Assembly: GCF_900104345.1 (NCBI RefSeq)
Contig: NZ_FNJN01000002.1
Coordinates: 434,001-498,000, forward strand
DNA from: Microbacterium testaceum StLB037
GTDB taxonomy: Bacteria; Actinomycetota; Actinomycetes; Actinomycetales; Microbacteriaceae
Direction of reading: 5' to 3'
DNA: 64,000 bases
Part shown: positions 1 through 11,024 of the stretch, piece after piece
How positions within the stretch are numbered: the first letter of the stretch is position 1
How the letters are laid out: every line of letters starts with the position of its first letter
Notes under the pieces: model-generated
Seen by the model: the letters and a program-made list of their open reading frames with translations, nothing else
Databases searched by the model: none
What the model was told of the DNA's origin: nothing
Program-made: the position numbers and the translations under genes

Positions 1-2007
<2,007 letters not shown>

Positions 2008-2051
2008 CGACCGCACTCGCTGCGCGTCCGCCGGGGTCGACGGAGACACCC

Positions 2052-2882
2052 ATGCAGATCATCAAGAAGGTGCTGAACTCCAGCGTCGTGCTCGTCGAGG
2101 ACGAGCGCGGCGTGGAGCGCGTGCTGTTGGGCAAGGGCATCGGCTTCGCCGCGCGCCCGGGCGACACCGTCGCCCCCGGATCGACGGATCGGGTGTTCGT
2201 CGCGCTCGACGACGCCGATCAACGGAACCTCGTCGAGTTGCTCGCACAGATCCCCGGAGGCTTCGTCGAGCTCACGAGGGCGATCGTGATGGATGCCGAG
2301 AAGGCGGGCATCGAACTCGACGCGCACATCTATCTCACGCTCACCGATCACCTGCACTTCGCGGTGGAGCGTCAACGGCGGGGCCTGCAGGTCACCAACC
2401 GCCTGGCGTGGGAGGTGCGAACCGTCTACCCGCGCGAATACGAGGTGGGCCTTCGCGCCCTCGGACTGCTCCGCGACCGAACAGGGATGTCACTTCCCGA
2501 CGAGGAGGCCGCCAACATCGCCTTCCATCTCGTCAACTCCGAGGTGGGACGACCGGCCGTCGACTCGATGCGGGTGGTCGGGCTCGTGTCGGACATCACG
2601 ACGATCGTCACGCACTCCGGGGGAGTGACCCTGGATGCCGACGACCTCCACACCCGTCGGTTCCTCACCCACCTGCAGTTCTTCGCGGAGCGGTTGTTCA
2701 GCGACCGCCTCGCCGGTCAGGACGAAGACCTGCTCTTCGCGACCATGACGGCCAAGCACCCGCGCGCCGTCGCGACGGCCGAACGCATCCGCGCGTTCGT
2801 CCTCAAGGAGCACGAGGTGGCCATCTCCGACGAAGAGGTGGGCTACCTCGCCCTGCACATCGCTCGCGCCCAGTCGAGCTGA
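2052..2882 (+). CDS. BglG/LicT-family transcriptional antiterminator (CAT-RBD, PRD1, PRD2)
   Basis: A 276-residue RNA-binding antiterminator. Residues about 1-55 form the co-antiterminator RNA-binding domain (start MQIIKKVLNSSVVLV, typical of the family), followed by two PTS regulation domains with conserved histidines (DAHIYLTLTDHLHFA in PRD1; VTHSGG, KEHEVAISDEEVGYLALH in PRD2). Proteins of this family bind a hairpin in the leader of a beta-glucoside operon and prevent termination; activity is set by phosphorylation from HPr and the cognate EII. Its place after the permease and glycosidase genes fits auto-control of this operon. The matching RNA site is expected before the permease gene, outside the window. 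HPr is encoded directly downstream. Confidence 0.9.
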   Translation: MQIIKKVLNSSVVLVEDERGVERVLLGKGIGFAARPGDTVAPGSTDRVFVALDDADQRNLVELLAQIPGGFVELTRAIVMDAEKAGIELDAHIYLTLTDHLHFAVERQRRGLQVTNRLAWEVRTVYPREYEVGLRALGLLRDRTGMSLPDEEAANIAFHLVNSEVGRPAVDSMRVVGLVSDITTIVTHSGGVTLDADDLHTRRFLTHLQFFAERLFSDRLAGQDEDLLFATMTAKHPRAVATAERIRAFVLKEHEVAISDEEVGYLALHIARAQSS

Positions 2883-2900
2883 ACACCCCGAAAGGTCCCC

Positions 2901-3167
2901 ATGGCACAGCGCACCGCCGTCTTCGGCTCGTCCTCCGGCCTGCACTCCCGCCCCGCGGCGACTCTCGCCCGCGCGGCCGCGGCGTCGAAGCACACCGTCA
3001 CCCTCGCCGCCGGTGACACCTCCGTCGACGCCCGCAGCATCCTCGCTCTGCTGCAGCTCGGCGTGAAGACGGGCGACGAGGTGGCCCTCGAGGTCGACGG
3101 TCCCGAGGCCGACCGCGTCGCCGACGAACTTCAGGCGCTGCTCGAGCAGGATCTCGACGCCGCCTGA
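2901..3167 (+). CDS. ptsH: Phosphocarrier protein HPr
   Basis: An 88-residue HPr. The phosphorylatable histidine is His15 in GLHSRPAA, and Ser46 (DARSILALL) is the position phosphorylated by HPr kinase in Firmicutes; whether this organism has such a kinase cannot be seen here. HPr carries phosphate from enzyme I to all EIIA domains, including the one at the start of the window. It follows the antiterminator gene by 18 bases with a GAAAGG ribosome site, so it is the last gene of the operon. A GC-rich hairpin beginning GTGAGGGGCC follows the stop codon directly and may terminate transcription. Confidence 0.93.
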   Translation: MAQRTAVFGSSSGLHSRPAATLARAAAASKHTVTLAAGDTSVDARSILALLQLGVKTGDEVALEVDGPEADRVADELQALLEQDLDAA

Positions 3168-3175
3168 CTCGATCG

Positions 3176-3230
3176 CGTGAGGGGCCGCGCCGGGTGTACC
3201 CCCCGACGCCCGGCATCCCGGCCCCTCACG
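3176..3230. terminator. Hairpin after ptsH, simplified relative of the GTGAGGGG palindromes
   Basis: CGTGAGGGGCC (3176-3186) is an exact inverted repeat of GGCCCCTCACG (3220-3230), and an inner GCCGGG/CCCGGC pair extends the fold. It starts 9 bases after the ptsH stop codon. The ends match the palindrome family described elsewhere in the window, but the TGTCGCCT inner arm is absent. It can act as a terminator; no T-tract follows. Confidence 0.5.
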
Positions 3231-3265
3231 TGCCCTCTGGGGTCCGGCCCTTCTCCGTGGCTCGC

Positions 3266-3324
3266 GTGAGGGGTCGGAATCTGTCGCCTGCCGCCTCACG
3301 AGGCGACACTTCGTGACCCCTCAC
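3266..3324. repeat. Intergenic palindrome, family GTGAGGGGTC (copy 1)
   Basis: Left arm GTGAGGGGTC-GGAATC-TGTCGCCT (3266-3289), 11-base loop, right arm AGGCGACA-CTTCGT-GACCCCTCAC (3301-3324). The outer 10 and inner 8 bases pair exactly; the six bases between do not. It lies in the gap between ptsH and rlmN, about 55 bases before the rlmN start. Similar copies occur at 14549, 26027, 26563, 27381 and 61844. Confidence 0.8.
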
Positions 3325-3379
3325 ACGAGCCGGTACCGCGCCCAGCCACGGTGCAGATGCGCCCGGTACCCTGGAAACC

Positions 3380-4663
3380 ATGACTGATCAGCCCCCCGTG
3401 CGCACGACGACGCCCCGCTCGGTGCGCCCCGAGGGGGCCCCGGCCGACACCGGCATCCGCCAGGTGCGCCCCAAGACCGAAGGTTGGCAGCAGGCCAAGG
3501 ACGAGACCGGTCGTCCGCTGCTGCAGTTCGCCAGCCCCAAGCGCGGCAAGCCGCCCGTGCACCTCGCCGACCTCACGCATGACGAGCGCATCGCCAAGCT
3601 CAAGGAGGTCGGCCTCCCGGGCTTCCGCGCGAAGCAGCTCGAGAAGCACTACTTCACGCACTACACGTCGGATGCCGCCGACATGACCGACCTCCCGGCA
3701 TCCGGTCGTGAAGAGCTCGTCGCGGGGATGCTGCCGCCCCTGCTCACCGAGGTGCGCCGGCTCGAGACCGATCGTGGCGACACGATCAAGTTCCTCTGGA
3801 AGCTGCACGACGGCGCCCTCGTCGAGTCGGTGCTCATGCGCTATCCCGGCCGCATCACGCTGTGCGTGTCTTCGCAAGCGGGGTGCGGCATGAACTGCCC
3901 GTTCTGCGCCACCGGGCAGGCGGGACTGACCCGCAACATGTCGGCCGCCGAGATCATCGAGCAGATCGTGCGCGCCAACGCCCTCATCGCCGCCGGCGGT
4001 CTGGGCGGCAAGAAGCGCGACGACCACTCGCTCGACCGCGTGTCGAACATCGTGTTCATGGGCATGGGCGAGCCGCTCGCCAACTACGCGCGCGTCATGC
4101 AGGCCGTGCGCGTGATGGTCGACAAGGAGCACGGCCTGGGCATGAGCGCCCGCGGCATCACGGTGTCGACCGTCGGACTCGTCCCCGCGATCAAGAAGCT
4201 CGCCGACGAGGACATCCCGGTCACCTTCGCCCTTTCGCTCCACGCCCCCGACGACCACCTGCGCGACGAGCTCATCCCGGTGAACTCCCGCTGGAAGGTC
4301 GACGAGGCCCTCGATGCCGCGCGCGCCTACTTCGACAAGACCGGGCGCCGCGTCTCGATCGAATACGCCCTGATCAAGGACATGAACGACCACGCCTGGC
4401 GCGCCGACCTGCTGGCCGAGAAGCTCAACGCCCGCGGTCGCGGCTGGGTGCACGTGAACCCGATCCCGCTGAACCCGACGCCCGGCTCGATCTGGACGGC
4501 ATCCGAGGTGCCCGTGCAGAACGAGTTCGTACGCCGCCTCAACGACGCCGGCATCCCCACGACCCTCCGCGACACCCGCGGCAAAGAGATCGACGGGGCG
4601 TGCGGCCAGCTCGTCGCGACCGAAGAAGACGAAGCGGCGGCCGAGGCGACCCCGGTCGGCTGA
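3380..4663 (+). CDS. rlmN: 23S rRNA (adenine-2503-C2)-methyltransferase / tRNA methyltransferase RlmN
   Basis: A 427-residue radical SAM methyltransferase. The iron-sulfur cluster motif CxxxCxxC is seen as CGMNCPFC, followed by the family block [12 protein letters not shown], the SAM-binding GMGEPLANY and, near the C-terminus, GACGQL with the second cysteine that forms the protein-RNA crosslink. RlmN methylates C2 of adenine 2503 in 23S rRNA and adenine 37 in some tRNAs. The first 60 or so residues are a proline-rich extension beyond the usual core, as in other actinobacterial RlmN proteins. It is transcribed alone; a strong hairpin lies just past its stop. Confidence 0.96.
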   Translation: MTDQPPVRTTTPRSVRPEGAPADTGIRQVRPKTEGWQQAKDETGRPLLQFASPKRGKPPVHLADLTHDERIAKLKEVGLPGFRAKQLEKHYFTHYTSDAADMTDLPASGREELVAGMLPPLLTEVRRLETDRGDTIKFLWKLHDGALVESVLMRYPGRITLCVSSQAGCGMNCPFCATGQAGLTRNMSAAEIIEQIVRANALIAAGGLGGKKRDDHSLDRVSNIVFMGMGEPLANYARVMQAVRVMVDKEHGLGMSARGITVSTVGLVPAIKKLADEDIPVTFALSLHAPDDHLRDELIPVNSRWKVDEALDAARAYFDKTGRRVSIEYALIKDMNDHAWRADLLAEKLNARGRGWVHVNPIPLNPTPGSIWTASEVPVQNEFVRRLNDAGIPTTLRDTRGKEIDGACGQLVATEEDEAAAEATPVG

Positions 4664-4670
4664 CCCCCCT

Positions 4671-4711
4671 GCACGAATGCCCCCGGCCCGAGCGGCCGGG
4701 GGCATTCGTGC
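4671..4711. terminator. Bidirectional terminator hairpin between rlmN and the GH8-sortase gene
   Basis: GCACGAATGCCCCCGGCC (4671-4688) and its exact complement (4694-4711) form an 18-base-pair stem with a 5-base loop. It lies between two convergent genes. No long T-run follows on either strand, which is usual for high-GC actinobacteria. Confidence 0.85.
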
Positions 4712-4768
4712 TTACGCGGGCGGACGATGAGGTTCCGCGCGACCCGCCGCATGCATCCGAGGCCGCGA

Positions 4769-6409
4769 TTAGACGGCGACGGCCGTCACGACGAGATTGT
4801 CGACGTAGTGGCCGCTGGCCGGGTCCCACGCTCCCGCGCACGTTACGAGCCGCAACTGCGGCGTCGGCGTCGGCGCGTAGACCGACTCGGTCGGGAAGCT
4901 GTTCTTCTCAACGGTCTGCAGCCCGGTGACCACGAAGTCGGCGGTCGACCCGTCCGCGCGGCGGACCGACACCGTGTCGCCGGGCGTCAGCCTCGGCAGG
5001 TCGTAGAACACCGCCGGCCCCGTGGGTGAATCGACGTGCCCCGCGATGACCGCGGGACCGACTTCTCCGGGCAGGACACCCTTCTCGTACCACCCGACCG
5101 CGTCGTAGTCCTGCGGGGACTGGATCCACCCGTCGGCCCCGCGGTCGAGTCCGATGAGGTCCGAGTCCACTCCGATCGCCGGAATCGAGATGTGCACGGG
5201 CACGGCGGTATTGCCCGCCGTGGGGGCGACCGGGTTCTGGAATCCGCCCGCGGCGCCGACCCCCGGCGCCGTGGTCCCCGTGTCATCCGCTGCGCCGGCA
5301 GGGCCCGCTGTCGTACCGTCGCCGCCGAGAGTCGGGCAGCCGTCGAGCACGTCGTCGGTGAGCATCGCCGTCGCCAGCGCCGTCCAGGCCGCACCGTAAT
5401 ACGTGGGGGTGGATGCCGCGGTGTCGGCCATGCGCTGCAGATCGGCCCGCGCCTCGTCGTCGCGCCCGCTCGCCCCGAGGGCGGCCGCCCGCGCGGCGTA
5501 CGCGACCGGGTGCCGGTCCGACGTGAGGGCGCCCGCCCCCGCGTCGAGCTCGGCGGGCAGTTCGTCGTCGCCGGGGAGTACCGCCGCCACGCGCGCGGCG
5601 AGCGCGCGGTCGTCGTCCCGGCACGACTCGGCGAACCGGATGGTCGTGCGCGCAGCGTCGTACCCGTAGGCCGGCTCGCCCCCGCCGCCCGCGGAACCCG
5701 CGAGCGCGACGGCGCCGTCGTCGGCGACCGTGGCCCAGTTGGTCGGCAGGGTGTTGGCATCCATCAGCGCGCTCGTCACCGCTCTGCTGCCCGCGGCCAG
5801 TTCTTCCCACCGGGAATCGCCCGATGCGCGCGCGAGCACGTCGAACGCGGCAGGAGACGCGTAGGACGGGTTGTAGGCATGGGGGGATGCCGTCGCCCAC
5901 GGCCCCGGGAGCAGGATGCGGCCGATCGCGGTCTGGGTCGTCATCTCGTCGAGGACGGCCGCACCCAGGGCCACGCCCTGATCGCGGAGGTCGTCGCGAC
6001 CGAAGGCGTCGCCCGCGAGCACCAGGGCGCGCGCCGCGTCGAGGTCGGCGTCCGAGGCGGGCTGCTCGTCGACGACCGCGCCGTCCTTCCATTGCCACGC
6101 CAGCAGGCCGTCGTCGCGCTGCAAGTGGGTGGTCGTCCACTCCCAGATGCTGTCGAAGCGCGACGGGTCGTCGGCGGCGACAGCGAGGAGCAAGCCGTAC
6201 GCCTGCCCCTCGCTGACCGTGTCGCCGCCCTGGTCGGTGCGCACCACGCGACCGGCGTCGACGTACGTGTCCAGGAAAGCCTCGGCCGTCGCGGTGGTGC
6301 GGTCGGCGGTGTCGGGTTCAGGCTCGGTCGCGGTGCTGCACGCCGCCAACGTCAGGGCGACGACGGCCGCGACGGCGCCGACCGCGGACGCTCGGCGCGC
6401 GAACGTCAC
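4769..6409 (-). CDS. Lipoprotein fusing a GH8 glucanase domain to a class F sortase domain
   Basis: A 546-residue two-domain surface protein. The signal peptide ends in a lipobox LAAC (Cys24), predicting a lipid anchor outside the membrane. Residues about 40-375 match glycoside hydrolase family 8, the family of BcsZ/endoglucanases: the catalytic acid lies in TVSEGQAYG (Glu67), followed by ASDADLDAA, NPSYASPAAFD and YGYDAARTTIRFA blocks. After a Gly/Ala/Pro linker, residues about 405-546 form a sortase: IPAIGVDSDLIGL, AGHVDSP (His458) and LRLVTCAG (Cys524). Class F sortases often carry an arginine near the C-terminus (YRDN-like); here the site reads HYVDN, so the third catalytic residue is uncertain. 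GTG start overlaps the DUF4397 gene stop (GTGA). It is the last gene of a polysaccharide operon. I know the two domains well; the fusion itself I do not recognise as described. Confidence 0.85.
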   Translation of the reverse strand: MTFARRASAVGAVAAVVALTLAACSTATEPEPDTADRTTATAEAFLDTYVDAGRVVRTDQGGDTVSEGQAYGLLLAVAADDPSRFDSIWEWTTTHLQRDDGLLAWQWKDGAVVDEQPASDADLDAARALVLAGDAFGRDDLRDQGVALGAAVLDEMTTQTAIGRILLPGPWATASPHAYNPSYASPAAFDVLARASGDSRWEELAAGSRAVTSALMDANTLPTNWATVADDGAVALAGSAGGGGEPAYGYDAARTTIRFAESCRDDDRALAARVAAVLPGDDELPAELDAGAGALTSDRHPVAYAARAAALGASGRDDEARADLQRMADTAASTPTYYGAAWTALATAMLTDDVLDGCPTLGGDGTTAGPAGAADDTGTTAPGVGAAGGFQNPVAPTAGNTAVPVHISIPAIGVDSDLIGLDRGADGWIQSPQDYDAVGWYEKGVLPGEVGPAVIAGHVDSPTGPAVFYDLPRLTPGDTVSVRRADGSTADFVVTGLQTVEKNSFPTESVYAPTPTPQLRLVTCAGAWDPASGHYVDNLVVTAVAV

Positions 6410-7287
6410 GCGCCCGCCTCGCCCCGGCGGCGGCGCGCCGCGATCAACGCGACGGCGGCCAGCGCCGCCGCCGCCGCACCGGCGCCCGCCATCGCGGCAC
6501 CCGTGGGTGCGGTGGTCGCGGTGGAGGTGCCGCCGCCGCCGGTGTGGATGCCGCCGACCGGCATGTCGGCGAGGGTCGCCGAGTCGGTGATGGTCTGCGC
6601 CGTCAGCGCGCCCTGGGCGTCATCGAGGACGAAAAGGGTCGAGACCGATCCCGCCGGCAGGTTCACGGCCGAGGTCGCCGAATCGTCCGCCCCCGTCAGC
6701 TCGAGGTTCCACGAGCCGGCCGGCACCGCGGCGTAATCGGTTGCCGATCCCGCGGGCACGTCGCGGGCGATCGGACGCCCCTGGGCGGTGTCGACGTTCA
6801 CCGTCGGCTCGACCGTCGAGGCCTGCACGACGCGCACCCGCGCCTGGCCGGCGGCGGGGGCCGAGAGATCGTCCTGGAAGACCGTGGTCTTCAGGTCGGC
6901 GTTTCGGCCGTACGCGGCGACCGTGACGGGCTCGCCCTCGGCGATGTCGATCGACTGCTGCACGACCGGCTGTGTGCCGTCGGTGGCATCCGAGGGCACC
7001 ATCGACACGACGTACGTGCCGTCGGTGAGGGGGATGTAGGGGCTCACCGCGCCGTAGGCGACGTCGTCGAGCTCGTACACGACGGCCCCGCCGGCGAGCG
7101 CCGTCAGCTGCACGTCGACCGACTTGGTGTCGGGGGAGAGGTGCGCCACGCGCGCCCAGCCCCCGGGCGCGGTGGGGGTAGCGGAGGCGGCGGGGGCGGT
7201 GGCGACGCCGATCCCGGCGGCGAGCAGGGCGGCGGCGCCGATCGCAGCGAGCCGCGCGGGACGGAGGGAGGGGAGTGCACGGAACAT
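6406..7287 (-). CDS. DUF4397 surface protein with C-terminal membrane anchor
   Basis: A 293-residue exported protein. An N-terminal signal peptide (hydrophobic to about residue 36, ending ASA) precedes two DUF4397 repeats (starting ARVAHLSPDTKSVDVQL and ARVRVVQASTVEPTVNV), beta-rich domains often found beside class F sortase genes in actinobacteria. A Gly/Thr-rich linker, a weak sorting-like TAPTGA, a hydrophobic segment and a terminal RRRR tail follow, as in wall-anchored proteins. The gene is coupled by overlap to the downstream GH8-sortase and lies 30 bases after the GT39 gene, so it is a likely substrate or partner of that sortase. An AAAGGA ribosome site precedes ATG 7287. Function of DUF4397 itself is unknown. 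Confidence 0.85.
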   Translation of the reverse strand: MFRALPSLRPARLAAIGAAALLAAGIGVATAPAASATPTAPGGWARVAHLSPDTKSVDVQLTALAGGAVVYELDDVAYGAVSPYIPLTDGTYVVSMVPSDATDGTQPVVQQSIDIAEGEPVTVAAYGRNADLKTTVFQDDLSAPAAGQARVRVVQASTVEPTVNVDTAQGRPIARDVPAGSATDYAAVPAGSWNLELTGADDSATSAVNLPAGSVSTLFVLDDAQGALTAQTITDSATLADMPVGGIHTGGGGTSTATTAPTGAAMAGAGAAAAALAAVALIAARRRRGEAGA

Positions 7288-7317
7288 GGCGGTCCTTTCG
7301 TTGGGGGGAAGAGAGGA

Positions 7318-9306
7318 TCAGGAGGTGGGGCGGGGGAGCAGGTCGACCGGCTCGTCGGGCGAGAACGTGATGACTACGCCCGCGTCACCGCGTTCGACCG
7401 AGACCGGGCGCAGGGGGCCGGTCAGCGACTCGTAGAAGCGCAGCAGGGCGTCGGCCCCGGCGGCATTCCCCCGGGCGTCCTGACCGGCGAACGAGCTGAC
7501 GACGAGCTGGCGATGGACACCTGAGGGATCGCCCTCGAGCTGCGTAATGTCGGCCACGTCGATCCGGCCCTGCGACGAGAGCTGGCCGAGGGTCAGCAGG
7601 ATGCGTCCGTCGACGACGCCCGAGGTGAGCAGGTCCTGCTCCTCGCCGGGGACGCCGACGTCGGGGTTCTGCAGCACCTGCTGCCCGGCCACCGATCGGG
7701 CGGCGTAGAGGCCGTCGTCGGCGGCCTGCGCGAGCGCCGCCTGCGCGGTGTCGACCAGGCGCACGTCGACCTTCTGCGCGCCCTCGCCGAACGACGCCAC
7801 GACGGCGCTGTTCTCGATCGCCTGGCGCACGGTCGGGAACTCGGTCGGGAAGGTGCGCATGGAGTCCGTCGTGATCACGTAGTCGTAGTCGCGCCACCCG
7901 TCGGGGGCGAGCTGCTGCACGTCGGTGTCGGTGTCGGCCTTGTAGTACCAGACCACGTTCTCGCGCTCGAACCCGGCGCGTACGAGGTCGACCCACATCG
8001 CATCGTCCACGAGCATGCGCGAGTCGGCGGGGGCGTTCTGCGACATCCACGCCTCGGCGTCGCGCAGGGGACGATCGAGGTCGGCGAGCAGGAACCCGCG
8101 CAGCTGCGCGGCCCACAGCGGACCCGCGGCAAGCACGGCGACGATGAGTCCGACGGCGGTGGCGACGCCGCCGATGCGCCGCAGGGCGCCGTGGGAGCGC
8201 AGGGCCTCGACGGCCACCTGACCCATTCCGGCGACGATCACGGCCGCGGACGGCAGCAGCATGATGACGTACGGCACGGGCAGGTACCCCCCGCGGAACA
8301 TGAACGCCGTCAGGGCCAGCAGGGCGATCGCCCAGGGGCGCAGGCGACGCACGAACAGCGCCGTGACGGCGGCCGCGAGCGCCGTGACGATGAGCACGGC
8401 ATCGAGCTGCCACCACAATCCGACGGTGCGCGACATGAGGCTCTCGGGGTCGAACAGCGATCCGCTGCCCTCGCGCGAGGACAGCTGGAACGCGAGTCCG
8501 TCCCACAGGCTCACGCGCCCGGGGGCGGGAGCGACCTCGCCCTTGACCAGGGCGAAGGCGACGTAGGCGAGGCCGATCAGCCCCAGCACGGCCGCGGCGA
8601 CCGACAGGGTGTACCGGCGCGTGGTGCGGTCCGCGCCGCGCCACATGAACCACGCCACCAGCGGCAGCGCGAGCAGGTACGTCTCTTTCGTCAGGACGGC
8701 GACGCCGAACGCGGCCGCGGCGCCGAGGTAGCCGGCCAGCTGGGCGCGGCGGCTCATCGCCAGCAGCAACGCGGCGAGCAGCCACGCGGTGGCGATGTTG
8801 TCGAGGTACACCTGCCGGTGGAACTGCACCGCGAGCGGCGACAGCAGGAACAGGAGGACCGCCGCGGATGCCGTGAACCGGGCGAATCCGATGCGGCGCA
8901 CGACGAACCACAGCAGAACGGCGGCCGCGGCGGTGGCCGCGAGCATCGCCTCGCGGGCGGCGATCACGGCGATGTCGTAGCGGTTCCAGCCGTCGGTCAG
9001 ACCGACCCAGGCCGCGATCTGCATCCACCCGAGGGGCGGGTGGTCGTACCAGTACGTGTAGTGCGTGAGCTCGCCTAGGTTGCCGATGCTCCACGCCTGC
9101 GCGGTGTACGTGCCCTCATCGTCGATGCGCTGCGGGGAGCCGCCGAGGTTCAGGGCGTTGACCACCAGGCCGAGGACGAGGGGAGGAAGCAGCCACAGCG
9201 CGTCGCCGAGCCGGGCGCGCCAGGGCGAGACGCGGCGGCGCAGGCCGGCCGATGCGCGGTCGGAGGGGATGGTCCCGGTGGGGACGCGGTCGATCGTCGA
9301 GGTCAT
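7318..9306 (-). CDS. GT39/ArnT-like integral membrane glycosyltransferase
   Basis: A 662-residue polytopic membrane protein. The first external loop carries an acidic pair (RIDDEGTYTAQAW) and then YDHPPLGW, the arrangement seen in the ArnT/protein-mannosyltransferase (GT39, GT-C fold) superfamily, which use polyprenyl-phosphate sugars. About eleven hydrophobic segments follow up to residue 430 or so; the last 230 residues are a soluble, probably extracellular domain. The ATG overlaps the stop of the GT2 gene upstream (ATGA). Substrate is not predictable; the context suggests modification of the polymer made by the GT2 enzyme, or of the DUF4397 protein. Confidence 0.85.
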   Translation of the reverse strand: MTSTIDRVPTGTIPSDRASAGLRRRVSPWRARLGDALWLLPPLVLGLVVNALNLGGSPQRIDDEGTYTAQAWSIGNLGELTHYTYWYDHPPLGWMQIAAWVGLTDGWNRYDIAVIAAREAMLAATAAAAVLLWFVVRRIGFARFTASAAVLLFLLSPLAVQFHRQVYLDNIATAWLLAALLLAMSRRAQLAGYLGAAAAFGVAVLTKETYLLALPLVAWFMWRGADRTTRRYTLSVAAAVLGLIGLAYVAFALVKGEVAPAPGRVSLWDGLAFQLSSREGSGSLFDPESLMSRTVGLWWQLDAVLIVTALAAAVTALFVRRLRPWAIALLALTAFMFRGGYLPVPYVIMLLPSAAVIVAGMGQVAVEALRSHGALRRIGGVATAVGLIVAVLAAGPLWAAQLRGFLLADLDRPLRDAEAWMSQNAPADSRMLVDDAMWVDLVRAGFERENVVWYYKADTDTDVQQLAPDGWRDYDYVITTDSMRTFPTEFPTVRQAIENSAVVASFGEGAQKVDVRLVDTAQAALAQAADDGLYAARSVAGQQVLQNPDVGVPGEEQDLLTSGVVDGRILLTLGQLSSQGRIDVADITQLEGDPSGVHRQLVVSSFAGQDARGNAAGADALLRFYESLTGPLRPVSVERGDAGVVITFSPDEPVDLLPRPTS

Positions 9307-10781
9307 CGGGTCACCTCCGAGCCGGCGCCGACGAGGTCGGGTGCGGTGGACGGGGTCACGGCGTCGCGGTGGGCACCGGTGTGCTCGGTCTTCTCCCAGC
9401 TGCTGTCGCCGCGCAGCTGACGTACGACGCTGCGCACGGCGGCGGCGGCGAGGAACACCTGGTAGGGCACGAGTCCTAGCACCAGGCGCACGTAGTCGCG
9501 CACGCGCACCTTCTTGCCGTAGACGCGCCCGAACTCGGTCAGTCCCGCCGCCTCGGCGACGAGGGTGATGATCGTGGGCACGAGGGGCAGGAAGGTCAGC
9601 AGAGCCACCGGGGTCGGCACCTTCACGAGCAGGATGAAAGCCAGCGAGATGGGGATCAGCAGTCCGGTCGCCGCCTGCAGGAACGGCATGTTCAGCAGAT
9701 AGCGGGCGTACATGCGCTGGCGCAGCGTCGGCAGCGCCTTCCACTCGCCCTTGCCGAGGACCTGCAGGAAGCCCTGGTTCCAGCGCGTGCGCTGCTTGTA
9801 GAGCGACTTCAGGGTCGGCGGGGTCTCTTCGCGCGTGACGTACTCGGGGTTGTAGGCGACGACGACCTTCGCGCCGTCGCTCGACAGCCGCACGCCGAGC
9901 TCGCAGTCCTCGGCGAGGCACTGGTCGTCCCACCCCTTCGACCACGCGAGGCGATCGCGGGTGACGAACACGGTGTTGCCGCCGAGGGGGATGAACTTGG
10001 AGCGGGCGTGGAAGTGCAGGCGCGAGCGGAACCAGAAGTAGTACTCCAGGACGTTGCGCAGCGACCACCAACTGGTCTCGAAGTTCATCAGCTGCACGCC
10101 GCCCTGCACGACATCGGCACCGGTCTCCTGGAACTTCGAGTCCACGACCGTCAGCAGGCCAGGGTGCACCTCGTCCTCGGCGTCGAAGACGCCGACGATG
10201 TCGCCGGTCGCGATCTGCAGGGCGCGGTTGAGAGCCTTGGGCTTGTTCTTGGGGACGCTGTCGTCCACGACGACCTTGATGAGATCGGGATGCCGTGCGG
10301 CGGCCTGACGCACCACCAGCTCGGTGCCGGGGTCGTCGTGGCCGACGATGGCGATGATCTCGAAATCGGGGTGATCCTGTTGCGCGAGGCGGTCGAGCGT
10401 CTGGCCCATGACCTCTTCCTCGTGCCGGCCGGGCACGAGCAGCGTGAAGCGGTGCCGCGCGGCGCGGGGCGAGGAGCTGAACTGCGTGGCGCGCAGGTCA
10501 TCTGCCGAACGCCAGGCGTGGAGCATCCACCACAACGTCGTCGTCGCGACGACGGTCAGGGCGATCGCGAGCACGATGACGCCGCCGTAGCCGAGCCATT
10601 CGCCGATCGACCAGTCGGGCAGGAACCCACCCGTGACGGTGGTGCCGGGCTGAACGGGGACGACGGTATCGGTGACGCCGGTCGAGCCCTGCCCGGGATC
10701 GGGGGCCACCGGGGTGAGGAGCGGTTCGGGGGTGGGGCCGGGTGCGGCCGCGGTGATCGGGTGCACGTGCGGGAACGACAA
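9303..10781 (-). CDS. Processive family 2 glycosyltransferase (cellulose/hyaluronan-synthase-like)
   Basis: A 492-residue membrane GT2. After a short exported N-terminal part and one membrane helix (about residues 60-85), the catalytic domain shows FTLLVPGRHEEE, the nucleotide-sugar DxD-type FDAEDEVH, LAEDCELG (acid region) and QRTRWNQGF, the QxxRW motif of processive synthases. Three to four helices follow (LLNMPFLQAATGLLI onward), forming the translocation part. I chose the TTG at 10781 as start: a perfect GGAGG lies 7 bases before it and no in-frame ATG fits. It is the first gene of the operon leading to a GH8-containing protein; GH8 enzymes are standard partners of bacterial cellulose synthases. 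The polymer made is unknown. Confidence 0.88.
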   Translation of the reverse strand: MSFPHVHPITAAAPGPTPEPLLTPVAPDPGQGSTGVTDTVVPVQPGTTVTGGFLPDWSIGEWLGYGGVIVLAIALTVVATTTLWWMLHAWRSADDLRATQFSSSPRAARHRFTLLVPGRHEEEVMGQTLDRLAQQDHPDFEIIAIVGHDDPGTELVVRQAAARHPDLIKVVVDDSVPKNKPKALNRALQIATGDIVGVFDAEDEVHPGLLTVVDSKFQETGADVVQGGVQLMNFETSWWSLRNVLEYYFWFRSRLHFHARSKFIPLGGNTVFVTRDRLAWSKGWDDQCLAEDCELGVRLSSDGAKVVVAYNPEYVTREETPPTLKSLYKQRTRWNQGFLQVLGKGEWKALPTLRQRMYARYLLNMPFLQAATGLLIPISLAFILLVKVPTPVALLTFLPLVPTIITLVAEAAGLTEFGRVYGKKVRVRDYVRLVLGLVPYQVFLAAAAVRSVVRQLRGDSSWEKTEHTGAHRDAVTPSTAPDLVGAGSEVTR

Positions 10782-11024
10782 AAGACAACCTCCAGCGTCC
10801 ACGTGGACGGTTCGAGGGCGGTAAGGGGAGATGCGCGACGACCGGGGGTGAAACGTCTCGCACGGGTGATTCGGGGGTGCACGGGGGGAATGGTTTGGAT
10901 GGCACAGGCGATTGTCAGGGTTCGCTCTCGTCGGCGTCGTGTCGAGGGGCATCCACCGATCGGGGGATGCCGAGTCCCCCGGGTCGTCGTTCCCGTCGGT
11001 GTCGCGCACCACCAGACTGAGGGC

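Noticed and set aside
7318..10071. Longer form of the GT39 protein starting at 10071
   Set aside because: The extra N-terminus is the out-of-frame shadow of the GT2 gene; ATG 9306 overlaps the GT2 stop and begins a normal family N-terminus.
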